Source of the DNA: UBA974 sp002292405
GTDB lineage: Bacteria > Bacteroidota > Bacteroidia > Flavobacteriales_D > Sanyastnellaceae
NCBI GenBank assembly: GCA_943842425.1
Contig: CALTBR010000001.1
Span: 310,001-374,000, forward strand
DNA length: 64,000 nt
Reading direction: 5' to 3'
Shown: one piece after another, positions 1 through 8,731 of the stretch
How the letters are laid out: each line of letters starts with the position of its first letter
Numbering within the stretch: position 1 is the first letter of the stretch
Position numbers and translations under genes: made by a program
Notes under the pieces: generated by a model
The model's input: only the letters and a program-made list of their open reading frames with translations
The model's database searches: none
Told to the model about the DNA's origin: nothing

Positions 1-745
1 CTTCCCGGAAATCATCAGTTCCGAAGCACTGACTGAACTCATTAACCTCAACTTCAAATCCATCTACACCATCAACATATCCGGCAAGAACACACTTAAT
101 AGCTGCCGATAATGCGGTAGGAGCGTTTCTTTTTATTTTTTTAGCAAGACTTATTACCGTCTCCATCAAAATTTCTTGCTCGACAACTTTATTAATAAGC
201 CCACACTCGGCTCCCTCTTCTGCACCAATCATACCGGCCGAAATAATCATTTCCATAGCCTTCCCTTTTCCTACCAATTGGGCAAGCCTTTGAGTCCCCC
301 CATATCCAGGTATCACACCTAGACTCACTTCGGGTAATCCTAGTTTTGCATTTAAAGATGCAATTCTAATGTGGGCAGCCATCGCTAACTCAAGCCCTCC
401 TCCGAGTGCAAAACCATTTACTGCGGCGATAACAGGTTTAGAAGTGGTTTCAATTTTGTTGAATAAAATTGTTTGGCCTGAAGAAGCTAATTTTTTAGCC
501 TCTTCAGGAGAAAATTCTGCAAACTCAACGATATCAGCACCTGCTACGAAAGCTTTTTCGCCAGAACCAGTTAGAACAATGACCTTCACCTTGGCATCCT
601 TTTCTGCAGAATCAATTTCTTTAGAAAGCTCAGCAATTACAGCGCTATTCAAAGCATTTAGTTGCTTGGGACGGTTAATAGTTAGCGTGAGTATACCATC
701 TTCCAGAGTTTTAACGATAAGTATCTCGTGGTTAGTGTCGTTCAT
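1..745 (-). CDS. Enoyl-CoA hydratase/isomerase (crotonase), 3' end cut by window edge
   Basis: This would hydrate trans-2-enoyl-CoA to 3-hydroxyacyl-CoA in fatty-acid or amino-acid breakdown. Reading the minus strand from the ATG at 745 gives about 248 residues with no stop before the window edge. The crotonase family is usually near 260 residues, so only the tail is missing. The N-terminus has the crotonase pattern INRPKQLNALN. The CoA-binding loop reads AGADI. The oxyanion-hole segment reads NGFALGGGLELAMAAH, and PEVSLGVIPGYGGTQRL carries the usual catalytic glutamate region. The start codon overlaps the stop of the upstream ABC gene as ATGA, so translation is probably coupled. Substrate specificity cannot be read from the sequence. 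Confidence 0.93.
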   Translation of the reverse strand, partial: MNDTNHEILIVKTLEDGILTLTINRPKQLNALNSAVIAELSKEIDSAEKDAKVKVIVLTGSGEKAFVAGADIVEFAEFSPEEAKKLASSGQTILFNKIETTSKPVIAAVNGFALGGGLELAMAAHIRIASLNAKLGLPEVSLGVIPGYGGTQRLAQLVGKGKAMEMIISAGMIGAEEGAECGLINKVVEQEILMETVISLAKKIKRNAPTALSAAIKCVLAGYVDGVDGFEVEVNEFSQCFGTDDFRE

Positions 746-2331
746 GATGCTAAATTAAGCTTTCCTGGTCGGCTTTCAAGAAGGAGTTTTGTATATGAAT
801 CAACGGGAGAATTAAAGACTTCGTCTGTTGAACCCTCTTCGATTATCCTCCCATTTTTCATTACAAGAACCCGATCACAAACAGCGTGAATAACATCTAG
901 ATCGTGAGATATAAATAAGTACGCTAAAGATCGGTTTTTTTGTATTTCTGAGAGCAATTCTAAGATCTGTGATTGTATCCGTAAGTCGAGTGCAGCGACA
1001 CTTTCATCTAAAATTAAGAATATGGGTTTCACTGCGAGAGCCCTAGCTAAGACAATTCGTTGCCTCATTCCGCCACTGAAATAACTTGGGTATTTTTCTA
1101 CATCTTCTTCTTGTAACCCCACTTCGAGTAACAGCGACTTAGCTTCTTCGAGTTGTTGTGAACTCGACAGTTTTTTTCCTTCAAAAGTTTGTCTTATTGC
1201 TTCACAAATTGCTGTCCCTATTTTCATTCTGGGGTTTAAGGCGCTAAAGGGATCCTGAAAAACGGGCTGGGCTTCCATCCGGAATTCCCTCAAGGATTTT
1301 TCATTCTCAACATGAAGCACTTTATTTCTCCAAAGAACCTCTCCTTGGCTCGGCTTTTCTAAACCGAGCATTAACAGCCCCAAAGTTGATTTACCGCAAC
1401 CGCTTTCACCCACAACTCCCACTCGTTCACCTTTATTGATGACAAAAGAAACATTGTCAACAGCTTTAAGGCAATTGGTAGCGTTTCCCCAAAAGTTGCG
1501 AGAAGTGGTGAACTCTAGACTAAGGTTTTTTACCTCGATGAGTGATTTAAGACTGTCAACTCCACCTTCACAAATCTTCTTCGGCCTGGAGTTAATGAGT
1601 TCTATTGTGTATTCGTGAGATGGATTATTGAGAACATCTAAACATAAACCCTGCTCAACGATTTCACCGAATCTCATAACAATAACGTGTTGTGCTATGG
1701 ACCTGACAACTTCTAGATCGTGTGAGATAAACAACACTCCCAAGTTGCGTTCTTTTTGTAGTTTCTGCAGAAGCTTTAATATTGTAGCCTGTACCGTTAC
1801 ATCGAGAGCTGTGGTAGGCTCATCGGCGACTAACACTGATGGTTCACAAGCCAAAGCCATGGCGATCATGACCCTTTGTTTTTGGCCTCCGCTTAGCTCG
1901 TGAGGATATTTATTTAAAGTGTCTTTAGGAGAGGGCAATTCAACTTCTGTAAAAAGCTCGATGACCCTTTGACTAGCTTCACGGGCATTCAAACCCAAAT
2001 GCAAGCGCAGAGACTCTCCCACTTGATTTCCTACGCGCATAGAAGGGTTTAATGAAGACATAGGGTCTTGGAAAACCATGCTTATTTCTGTGCCAACAGG
2101 GGAGCCGTTTTTTAAATAATCCAAACGATTTGCCCCTTTGATTTCCCCAGAAATTATCCTGCCTGATGGTGGTAATAAATCCATTAATGCTGTAGAAGTT
2201 ACAGTTTTACCCGATCCAGACTCACCCACAATTGCAGTTGTCTGACCAGGATATACGCTAAAACTCACATCCTTAACAACGACCTTATCGAAGGCTATAG
2301 TCAGGTTGTTAACTTGAAGAATTGGGTTCAA
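742..2331 (-). CDS. ABC transporter ATP-binding protein with two fused ATPase domains (peptide/nickel type)
   Basis: A 529-residue cytosolic ATPase that would power uptake or export of peptides or similar solutes. It has two complete nucleotide-binding domains, like the fused DppD/DppF type (YejF, GsiA). The first has Walker A GESGSGKT near residue 36, signature LSGGQKQR and Walker B VLVADEPT. The second has GESGCGKS near residue 308, signature FSGGMRQR and Walker B FLILDES. The normal glutamate of the second Walker B is present (DE). No permease or binding-protein gene lies next to it in this window, so the partners are elsewhere. It ends in an ATGA overlap with the crotonase and follows hpd by 2 bases, so it probably belongs to the same transcript. 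Confidence 0.95.
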   Translation of the reverse strand: MNPILQVNNLTIAFDKVVVKDVSFSVYPGQTTAIVGESGSGKTVTSTALMDLLPPSGRIISGEIKGANRLDYLKNGSPVGTEISMVFQDPMSSLNPSMRVGNQVGESLRLHLGLNAREASQRVIELFTEVELPSPKDTLNKYPHELSGGQKQRVMIAMALACEPSVLVADEPTTALDVTVQATILKLLQKLQKERNLGVLFISHDLEVVRSIAQHVIVMRFGEIVEQGLCLDVLNNPSHEYTIELINSRPKKICEGGVDSLKSLIEVKNLSLEFTTSRNFWGNATNCLKAVDNVSFVINKGERVGVVGESGCGKSTLGLLMLGLEKPSQGEVLWRNKVLHVENEKSLREFRMEAQPVFQDPFSALNPRMKIGTAICEAIRQTFEGKKLSSSQQLEEAKSLLLEVGLQEEDVEKYPSYFSGGMRQRIVLARALAVKPIFLILDESVAALDLRIQSQILELLSEIQKNRSLAYLFISHDLDVIHAVCDRVLVMKNGRIIEEGSTDEVFNSPVDSYTKLLLESRPGKLNLAS

Positions 2332-2333
2332 AA

Positions 2334-3470
2334 TTACAGAGTTCCTCTACTCTCTTGCTCCTTTTCGATGGCTTCAAAAAGAGCTTGAAAGTTGCCTTTT
2401 CCAAATGAAGTAGCCCCACATCTTTGGATGACTTCAAAAAACATTGTGGGTCGATCTAAAACGGGTTTTGTGAATATTTGAAGTAGGTAGCCTTCTTCAT
2501 CTCTATCGATTAAAATGCCTAGTTTTTTTAGAGACTCAAGGTCTTCGTCTATTTCGCCCACTCTCTTTAGGACAGTGTCATAATATGTCTCAGGAACATA
2601 AAGGAAATCTACCCCTCTGGCTTTTAAAGACGTTACGGTTTTTATGATGTCTTTAGTAGCCACAGCAATGTGTTGGCATCCTGAGCCTTCATAGTAGTCA
2701 ATATATTCCTCAATTTGAGATTTCTTTCGCCCCTTCGCCGGCTCGTTAATAGGGAATTTAATCCGACCATTTCCATTGCTCATCACCTTTGACATTAAGG
2801 CGGTGTATTCTGTAGAAATATCCTTGTCATCGAAGGAAATGATTTGAGCAAATCCCATTATTTTGTTATAAAAATCAACCCACTTGTTCATTTGTCCCCA
2901 ATCGACATTTCCTACCATGTGATCGATGAAAAGCAGGCCCGTTTCACTTGGAGCATACTCAGGGTTCAATGCGCGATATCCAGGCATAAATACTCCTGTG
3001 TAATTATGTCGCTCTACAAAAACGTGTAAAGTTTCTCCGTAAGTGTGAATAGCGCTTAAAACAACTTCACCATTGTCATCAGATATAATCTTAGGTTCAA
3101 ATGCACTTTTTGCGCCTCTTTTCGTGGTCTCATCATAGCTTTTACGCGCATCTTCAACCCAAAGTGAAATGCACTTCACTCCATCACCATGGTCATTGAG
3201 ATGGTTGTTTAACTCACCGCCAGATTTCAAAGGGGTAGTTAGAACAAGAATAATTTTACCTTGCTTTAAAACATAAGAAACAGAGTCCTTACTTCCAGTT
3301 TCAAGACCTTTATAGGCAAGAGGTTGAAATCCCCATGCCGTCATATAGTAAAACGCACTTTGCTTAGCATTTCCTACAATAATTTCTACATGATCAGTCC
3401 CTAAAATTGGCAGAAAATCTTCAGCTTCAGGAATTACTTTGTCTAAGGTGGGAATCTTATTCTGTAACAT
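2334..3470 (-). CDS. hpd: 4-hydroxyphenylpyruvate dioxygenase
   Basis: Fe(II) enzyme converting 4-hydroxyphenylpyruvate to homogentisate in tyrosine degradation. I chose the ATG at 3470 (378 residues, MLQNKIPTL). The reading frame runs further upstream, but that part overlaps hmgA and lacks family similarity. The vicinal-oxygen-chelate fold is present, with the expected 2-His-1-Glu iron ligands: His184 (LFIDHMVGNVD), His267 (GCQHIAVAT) and Glu346 (MFFEVIQR). The C-terminal helix motif GKGNFQALFEAIE is also typical. It starts 7 bases after the hmgA stop, so the two consecutive steps of the homogentisate pathway are in one operon. Later steps (maleylacetoacetate isomerase, fumarylacetoacetase) are not in this window. 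Confidence 0.97.
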   Translation of the reverse strand: MLQNKIPTLDKVIPEAEDFLPILGTDHVEIIVGNAKQSAFYYMTAWGFQPLAYKGLETGSKDSVSYVLKQGKIILVLTTPLKSGGELNNHLNDHGDGVKCISLWVEDARKSYDETTKRGAKSAFEPKIISDDNGEVVLSAIHTYGETLHVFVERHNYTGVFMPGYRALNPEYAPSETGLLFIDHMVGNVDWGQMNKWVDFYNKIMGFAQIISFDDKDISTEYTALMSKVMSNGNGRIKFPINEPAKGRKKSQIEEYIDYYEGSGCQHIAVATKDIIKTVTSLKARGVDFLYVPETYYDTVLKRVGEIDEDLESLKKLGILIDRDEEGYLLQIFTKPVLDRPTMFFEVIQRCGATSFGKGNFQALFEAIEKEQESRGTL

Positions 3471-3477
3471 AATATTG

Positions 3478-4635
3478 TTATTTAATCCAAGATTTATAGT
3501 AATCAGGATCCTCAAGGTCTAATGCTTGTTGAGTAAGGTGTAGCGGTTTGAACGTGTCAACCATAACAGCTGTCTCAGGAGAATCTTTTTCCCCTATGCT
3601 GGCTTCTCTGGTTCCAGGGTGCGGTCCATGTGGAATACCAGCTGGGTGAAGCGTTAGTTGTCCGGGCTGTACACCCACTCGACTCATAAAATCACCATTC
3701 ACATAGTAAAGCAACTCGTCTGAGTCTATGTTGCTGTGGAAATAAGGAGCTGGAATTGATTTAGGGTGATAATCATATAGGCGAGGGACAAAACTGCAAA
3801 TCACAAAGCAAGCAGATTCAAAAGTTTGGTGTACAGGAGGCGGTTGATGGATACGCCCTGTAATAGGTTCAAAATCTTTAATGTTAAATGCATAAGGAAA
3901 TAGATATCCATCCCAACCCACAACATCGAATGGATGGCTTGCATAAACATAATCGTGAATCAGTCCATTTTTGCGAATTTTCACCAGGTAGTCACCAAGG
4001 TCATTTTTAACAACGAGCTTGCTTGGAGTCCTGAAATCACGTTCGCAAAAAGGACTGTGCTCTAAAAGCTGTCCGAAATTGTTTCTATACCTTTTAGGAG
4101 AAAAAACAGGTTCAGCAGAAGATACGATGAGGAGTCTGTTTTCATCCGACTCAAACTTAAATCGGTAGATAATCCCTTTAGGAATTACTAAATAGTCACC
4201 ATCACTAAAATCCATATTGCCAAATGTGGTTTCAAGAACTCCATGGCCATGATGAACAAAGACGGTTTCATTTTGATCAGAATTTTTATAGAAGACTTCC
4301 TCTTCGATTTTAGGTGGCGAAGCGAGTTCAATATCGAGATCAACATTAAATAAAATAGGCACCCTCGAATCGAGATAATCTTTCCCGGGCTTCACATTAA
4401 ATCCCTCTAATTTTCTAGATTTCAAATTGCATTCGACGGCAATCTTAGGCCTCACATCGACACTGCCCAGGATTTCTTTCACCATGGTAGGGCTGTTGTA
4501 GTGATATAAAATGGATGTTACACCAGTAAAGCCAGCAGTGCCGAATACCTGCTCACTGTAAAGCGCGCCATCTTCTCTTCGAAACTGAGTGTGTCTCTTT
4601 TGAGGAATTTCCCCTAATTTCTGGTAAAAAGGCAT
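3478..4635 (-). CDS. hmgA: Homogentisate 1,2-dioxygenase
   Basis: Opens the aromatic ring of homogentisate to maleylacetoacetate, directly after the Hpd step. The 385-residue protein has the cupin-like fold. The late metal-site region has YFHSNIDSDE (probable ligands His300 and Glu307) and HPAGIPHGPHPG (probable His336). The N-terminus MPFYQKLGEIPQKRHTQFR is typical of the shorter Bacteroidota form of this enzyme. The start is preceded by an A-rich stretch (AGAGAAAAA) rather than a Shine-Dalgarno sequence. Transcription runs hmgA, hpd, the ABC protein, then the crotonase. The glucosaminidase gene upstream ends 33 bases before it and may share the transcript. Confidence 0.96.
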   Translation of the reverse strand: MPFYQKLGEIPQKRHTQFRREDGALYSEQVFGTAGFTGVTSILYHYNSPTMVKEILGSVDVRPKIAVECNLKSRKLEGFNVKPGKDYLDSRVPILFNVDLDIELASPPKIEEEVFYKNSDQNETVFVHHGHGVLETTFGNMDFSDGDYLVIPKGIIYRFKFESDENRLLIVSSAEPVFSPKRYRNNFGQLLEHSPFCERDFRTPSKLVVKNDLGDYLVKIRKNGLIHDYVYASHPFDVVGWDGYLFPYAFNIKDFEPITGRIHQPPPVHQTFESACFVICSFVPRLYDYHPKSIPAPYFHSNIDSDELLYYVNGDFMSRVGVQPGQLTLHPAGIPHGPHPGTREASIGEKDSPETAVMVDTFKPLHLTQQALDLEDPDYYKSWIK

Positions 4636-4668
4636 TTTTTCTCTTAATTAGATACTTCGCTAAGTTAC

Positions 4669-5697
4669 TTATTCCAAATTGGTTTTACCTGAATTGATCA
4701 ATTGTGCATACCAAGGAAGATTTCCCTCCTTAGTGAGTGACCATTTAAGACTGAGCTTTTGACCTATTCTCAAAGACGCACCTTTCGATAAGTTGTTTTT
4801 CCTCAATAAAGCAGATGTTTTAATTCCATAGATTTGAGAAATTTCCCAAAGGGTTTGGCCTGAACGAACGACATGCCAAGAGTAGGCTGCATACTTCTTC
4901 TTAGGCTGTAAATAAACCCTTTCGCCATCAGTAAAGATATGATCCTTAGAAATCTCATTATATCTACGGAACTGCCAAGCCATCATTTCTAAATCATTAC
5001 TAAGGCTTTTGGGGGAATCCCCTTTTCGAGCAATAATATATTGAATTCCGTGGTCAGTAGTTATTACATCTCGTCTTTGACGCTGAATTCCAATATACGT
5101 AGATGTACGGTTGTTATATATATCTGGCCTCTCCCTAACATCATCGTTCCTATTTACACGAGTTATCGCTTCACCGTCTAATTTCTCAGAGTCAAGACGA
5201 TTCAAATCATGACGCTCTATCAGTGTGATTAATAAATCCGAGTACTTAGGATTGGTTGCATATCCGCACTTTTTCAATCCCTTAGCCCATCCTTTGTAAT
5301 CGCCTAATTCCAAATCAAATAGCTCCTCATACCTTTTCCTCAACAGAAACTTGCTGTGATCTTCATAACTATCGCGTGGATGATCGTACACTCTAAAACA
5401 TTCTCCTTTTTCATCATCATCATGGTATGTTCTGCCACCCTCCCAGTCGGCGTGACATTTTATTCCGAAATGATTGTTGGATTTTTTTGCGAGTTCACTT
5501 ACACCGTTCCCACTCTCTAATATTCCCTGAGCAAGTGTAATACTTGCTGGTATTTTATAAAGATGCATCTGCCTAATGGCCTCAGTCTTCCAGGTTGAAA
5601 TATATTCTTCAGCGGAAGCGAGGTTTTCTCCGCGAGCGCTTAGTAGTGTAAGAAAACTACAAGTAAAAATAAATAAACGTGTAAAAGAGGTTTTCAT
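4669..5697 (-). CDS. Secreted glucosaminidase-domain protein with C-terminal LysM region
   Basis: A likely peptidoglycan hydrolase acting in the periplasm or at the cell surface. Residues 1-26 form a signal peptide ending near LSARGEN. Residues about 30-165 form a GH73/flagellar-muramidase-like glucosaminidase domain: the ITLAQGILESGNG segment carries the predicted catalytic glutamate, followed by SNNHFGIKC and YEDHSKFLL. After a linker, residues about 215-265 look like a divergent LysM, and residues about 273-320 are a clear LysM (WHVVRSGQTLWEISQIYGI). This arrangement is common in Bacteroidota and is thought to serve wall remodelling or cell separation. The start is the only ATG that precedes a signal sequence. 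Confidence 0.9.
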   Translation of the reverse strand: MKTSFTRLFIFTCSFLTLLSARGENLASAEEYISTWKTEAIRQMHLYKIPASITLAQGILESGNGVSELAKKSNNHFGIKCHADWEGGRTYHDDDEKGECFRVYDHPRDSYEDHSKFLLRKRYEELFDLELGDYKGWAKGLKKCGYATNPKYSDLLITLIERHDLNRLDSEKLDGEAITRVNRNDDVRERPDIYNNRTSTYIGIQRQRRDVITTDHGIQYIIARKGDSPKSLSNDLEMMAWQFRRYNEISKDHIFTDGERVYLQPKKKYAAYSWHVVRSGQTLWEISQIYGIKTSALLRKNNLSKGASLRIGQKLSLKWSLTKEGNLPWYAQLINSGKTNLE

Positions 5698-5804
5698 TAG
5701 GCATAATCTTAACGTACTGCAAGTTAAAAGCTAAGAGTTTTCACTGAACTTTTTCCCATTAAACACTCAACGATAAAATGTGGAAAACAGTATAAAATAA
5801 GATG

Positions 5805-6260
5805 TTACCCAGGTGTAACGTCGTACTGTTTTACTACGGTGCCTGTTGTGTCGAAAAACTGCCATTGTCCCGTCTCAACACCATTGCTGTAAAAGCCTAT
5901 AATATTAGGGTTTCCGTTAGGATGCCAAGTCTGATAATCCCCATCACTAACCCCGTTTGAATACTCACTTTGTGACCAATGAGTCCCGTTTTTATAGTAA
6001 GAGATCCAGGTCCCAATTCTAACCTCCTTCTCACCCTCAATCTTTACCTTTCCTTTTGTGTTTATTTTAAAGTTCTCGAAATAAGTTATTATTTCTACAA
6101 CATCACCATTATGATAAATCCTTTCCTCCTTCACTGTGCCATCACCCCAATTTGAGACGACCTCCACTCGATTTGGTTTTTTCTCGACAGCCTCATTAGA
6201 GATTACCCCACAAAGCGAAATTATCATTGCAATTAAAGCGAAAATAAATACCCTTTTCAT
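5805..6260 (-). CDS. Secreted MORN-like / YwqK-type repeat protein
   Basis: A 151-residue protein with an N-terminal hydrophobic segment (residues 4-20, probably a cleaved signal peptide). The C-terminal half has two to three imperfect MORN-like units with the pattern G-x-W-x-x-Y/F-x-x-G (GTWISYYKNGTHWSQSEYSNG, GDYQTWHPNGNPNIIGFYSNG cut here in two parts, GQWQFFDTTG). Such units are widespread in Bacteroidota proteins labelled as MORN or YwqK-family; their function is generally unknown and the antitoxin label attached to some of them is not supported here. Its ATG overlaps the stop of the polyprenyl synthase gene (ATGA), so it is translated from that mRNA. No catalytic motif is visible. Confidence 0.7.
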   Translation of the reverse strand: MKRVFIFALIAMIISLCGVISNEAVEKKPNRVEVVSNWGDGTVKEERIYHNGDVVEIITYFENFKINTKGKVKIEGEKEVRIGTWISYYKNGTHWSQSEYSNGVSDGDYQTWHPNGNPNIIGFYSNGVETGQWQFFDTTGTVVKQYDVTPG

Positions 6261-7231
6261 TTGTTTCTTTGTATCGTAAAATCGAGCATGTCAATCAGGG
6301 CTTTTTTAGCATCTCCCTCTTCGAAATCATTTAATATTTCCACCGCCTCATTTCGCAGCGCCATCATCTTTTCTCTAGCGTATTTTAATCCAGGACCGTT
6401 TAAAATCGCATCCATCACCTCTCTCACCGCTTCGGGATCTTTAGGCGCTCTTTTCACAAGCTTAATCAGACGTCTTCGAGCGTGACCATCGGCAACTTGG
6501 AGCGTGTGAATCAGAGGCAGAGTTAGTTTTTTCTCGCGTATATCTTGCCCTGTTGGTTTCCCTGTCCGCTTTCCATCTCCCAAATCCAGCAAATCATCTT
6601 TTATCTGAAAGGCCAAACCAGTTTTTTCACCAAATTTCCACATCACATCAATCTGACAAGCATCTCCCCCAGTTGACGCCGCCCCACATGCACAACAAGC
6701 AGCAATCAAGGATGCGGTTTTACGTCTAATAATCTCAAAATAAACTTCCTCAGTAATGTCTAATCTCCTTGATTTTTCAATCTGAAGAAGCTCACCCTCA
6801 CTCATTTCCTTTACCGCCCTAGAAGTAAGTTTCAGTAGATCAAACGCCTCAGCATCTACAGCTGTGAGCAGCCCCCTAGAAAGCAAATAATCCCCCACTA
6901 AAACGGCTATTTTCTTTTTCCATAAAGCTTGTATCGAGAAGAACCCCCTTCTTCGATTGCTCTCATCCACAACATCATCGTGAACTAAAGTTGCTGTATG
7001 TAGCAGTTCGATGAGCGAAGCTGCAGTATGAGTTTTCTCAACAACCTCTCCGTGAAGTTTTGCAGTTAAAAACACAAACAGCGGCCTCATTTGTTTGCCC
7101 TTGCGCTTAACGATGTAGCGCATAATGGTGTCTAATAATGGAACGTCAGATCTCAGGACTTCTCTAAAATGGCCGGTAAAAACCTGCATTTCTTTTCCTA
7201 CTGGCGCTTGAATTTCTTTTATGCTCGGCAT
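6257..7231 (-). CDS. Polyprenyl diphosphate synthase (octaprenyl/heptaprenyl type)
   Basis: Builds the long isoprenoid chain used for the menaquinone side chain. The first aspartate-rich motif is DDVVDESNRRRG, near residues 84-95. The second motif is DDLLDLGDGKRTGKP, near 211-225. Both fit all-trans medium or long-chain synthases of the IspB class. I place the start at the ATG at 7231 (324 residues). The only in-frame start further upstream is a TTG that lies inside a -7 promoter box, so it cannot be part of the message. The box TACCTTTG sits 6 nt before the ATG, implying a leaderless or nearly leaderless mRNA. It is divergent from yicC and its stop overlaps the MORN-like gene. Chain length cannot be told from sequence alone. 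Confidence 0.93.
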   Translation of the reverse strand: MPSIKEIQAPVGKEMQVFTGHFREVLRSDVPLLDTIMRYIVKRKGKQMRPLFVFLTAKLHGEVVEKTHTAASLIELLHTATLVHDDVVDESNRRRGFFSIQALWKKKIAVLVGDYLLSRGLLTAVDAEAFDLLKLTSRAVKEMSEGELLQIEKSRRLDITEEVYFEIIRRKTASLIAACCACGAASTGGDACQIDVMWKFGEKTGLAFQIKDDLLDLGDGKRTGKPTGQDIREKKLTLPLIHTLQVADGHARRRLIKLVKRAPKDPEAVREVMDAILNGPGLKYAREKMMALRNEAVEILNDFEEGDAKKALIDMLDFTIQRNK

Positions 7232-7237
7232 AGAGGA

Positions 7238-7245
7238 CAAAGGTA
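7238..7245 (-). promoter_or_regulatory. -7 promoter box TACCTTTG for the polyprenyl synthase gene
   Basis: Read on the minus strand this matches the Bacteroidota -7 consensus TAnnTTTG exactly. It ends 6 nt before the start codon at 7231. It lies 5 bp from the opposing -7 box of yicC. Confidence 0.65.
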
Positions 7246-7250
7246 CGGCT

Positions 7251-7258
7251 TATCTTTG
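7251..7258 (+). promoter_or_regulatory. -7 promoter box TATCTTTG for yicC
   Basis: Exact match to TAnnTTTG, 4 nt before the yicC ATG at 7263. The predicted transcription start falls at or next to the start codon, so the message would be leaderless. Confidence 0.68.
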
Positions 7259-7262
7259 TGCT

Positions 7263-8135
7263 ATGATTCGATCTATGACAGGTTACGGAAAGGCTGAGGG
7301 AGTTGTAACAAACCGCAAGTATTCAGTAGAAATTCGTTCACTCAACAGCAAGCAATTTGACTTAAATGCTAGAATTCCTGCGGTTTTTAGAGAGAAGGAA
7401 ATGCAACTCAGAAAACTTTTGCGATCGAGAGTAATTAGAGGTAAATGTGATTTTTCCCTTAGCTATGAAACAGACCCTTCGGAGTCAAAGCATGAAATAA
7501 ATACGGATCTTGTTAACTCATATATTTCACAGCTTGAAAAAATTGCTTTAGAATCAGGCCAAAAAAAAGATGATCTTCTCGCGTTAGCGATTAAAATGCC
7601 CGATGCGCTTCAACACCCTAGGGAAGAGTTAGATGAAGATGTTTGGTCTAAAGTAGAGGAAATAGTAGGAGAAGCACTCGATTCATTTGACAACTTTAGA
7701 GAGGTAGAAGGAGCGTCAATAGAAAAGGATTTTAAGGCGGGGATATCTATGATCAACGAAGAATCAATGAATCTCGATCCACTTTTAGACACTCGATTAA
7801 AACGAATACGTAAACGGATTAAGACAAATCTTGATGAAGTCATTGACAGATCTAAAATTGATGAGAATAGATTTGAGCAGGAGGTACTGTTTTATATTGA
7901 GAAAACGGATGTTGCTGAAGAGAGATCAAGACTTGCAGCACACTGTGAGCATTTTGAGGAGGTATTGAAGGATGGAGTGGGACAGGGAAAGAAGTTTGGG
8001 TTTATTGCTCAAGAAATAGGAAGGGAAATAAATACCTTAGGTTCAAAGGCAAACGATGCGGATATTCAAAGACTTGTGGTGAGAATGAAGGACGAGCTTG
8101 AGAAAATCAAAGAACAAGTTTTAAACGTACTTTAA
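7263..8135 (+). CDS. yicC: YicC family endoribonuclease
   Basis: A 290-residue cytosolic protein of the YicC family; E. coli YicC is reported to be an endoribonuclease acting on small RNA. The N-terminal signature IRSMTGYGKAEG begins at the first residue. The C-terminus has the conserved block GKKFGFIAQEIGREINTLGSKAND, given here only to show the family (residues about 238-261). The start is the ATG at 7263, because the family signature begins there and the -7 box lies just before it; an in-frame ATG at 7221 would precede the promoter. It is followed 2 bases later by gmk, then nadD, forming a three-gene operon. This yicC-gmk pairing is widely conserved in bacteria. Confidence 0.95.
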   Translation: MIRSMTGYGKAEGVVTNRKYSVEIRSLNSKQFDLNARIPAVFREKEMQLRKLLRSRVIRGKCDFSLSYETDPSESKHEINTDLVNSYISQLEKIALESGQKKDDLLALAIKMPDALQHPREELDEDVWSKVEEIVGEALDSFDNFREVEGASIEKDFKAGISMINEESMNLDPLLDTRLKRIRKRIKTNLDEVIDRSKIDENRFEQEVLFYIEKTDVAEERSRLAAHCEHFEEVLKDGVGQGKKFGFIAQEIGREINTLGSKANDADIQRLVVRMKDELEKIKEQVLNVL

Positions 8136-8137
8136 AT

Positions 8138-8731
8138 ATGCCCACTGGATTAGCGCCTAAAGGAAATTGCAAAGTAATTATTTTCTCCGCGCCATCAGGA
8201 GCGGGTAAAACTACTATGGTCAAGGGGTTAATGGCTTCTTCCACGTTGTCACTTGGATTTAGCATCAGTGCTACCACTAGGCCACCACGAGGAGATGAGA
8301 AAGAAGGAGAGGCTTATTATTATTTAACTCAGAAGGAGTTTGATTCTAAAGTTAAAAAGGGTGATTTTATTGAATGGGAAGAGGTTTATCCAGGAGTTTG
8401 CTACGGAACCCTCAAGTCTGAAGTAGAAAGAATGTGGTCTAAGGGGATTAATCCAGTTTTTGATGTGGATGTTATGGGTGGGCTTGCCTTGAAAAAAGTA
8501 TTTGGCACTTCAGCAATTTCCGTTTTTGTAATACCTCCATCTATGGAGATACTCGAACAAAGACTAAGAGGTAGAGGTACAGAATCAGAGAAAAACATCG
8601 TGCGTAGGTTAGCTAAGGCAGACACTGAAATGAAGTTGGCTGAGTCTTTTGATGTAAAACTTGTAAATGATGATTTACAGGAGGCAATTTTAACAATTAT
8701 AAATATAGTAGTTGAATTTTTAAAGCCATGA
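8138..8731 (+). CDS. gmk: Guanylate kinase
   Basis: Phosphorylates GMP to GDP with ATP, feeding GTP and (p)ppGpp pools. The 197-residue length is normal for the family. The P-loop SAPSGAGKTT lies at residues about 17-26. The GMP-binding region follows with SATTRPPRGDEKEGEAYYY. The LID and adenine-contact region LRGRGTESEKNI is also recognisable. It sits 2 bases after yicC and overlaps nadD by 4 bases (ATGA), so all three are co-translated. Confidence 0.97.
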   Translation: MPTGLAPKGNCKVIIFSAPSGAGKTTMVKGLMASSTLSLGFSISATTRPPRGDEKEGEAYYYLTQKEFDSKVKKGDFIEWEEVYPGVCYGTLKSEVERMWSKGINPVFDVDVMGGLALKKVFGTSAISVFVIPPSMEILEQRLRGRGTESEKNIVRRLAKADTEMKLAESFDVKLVNDDLQEAILTIINIVVEFLKP

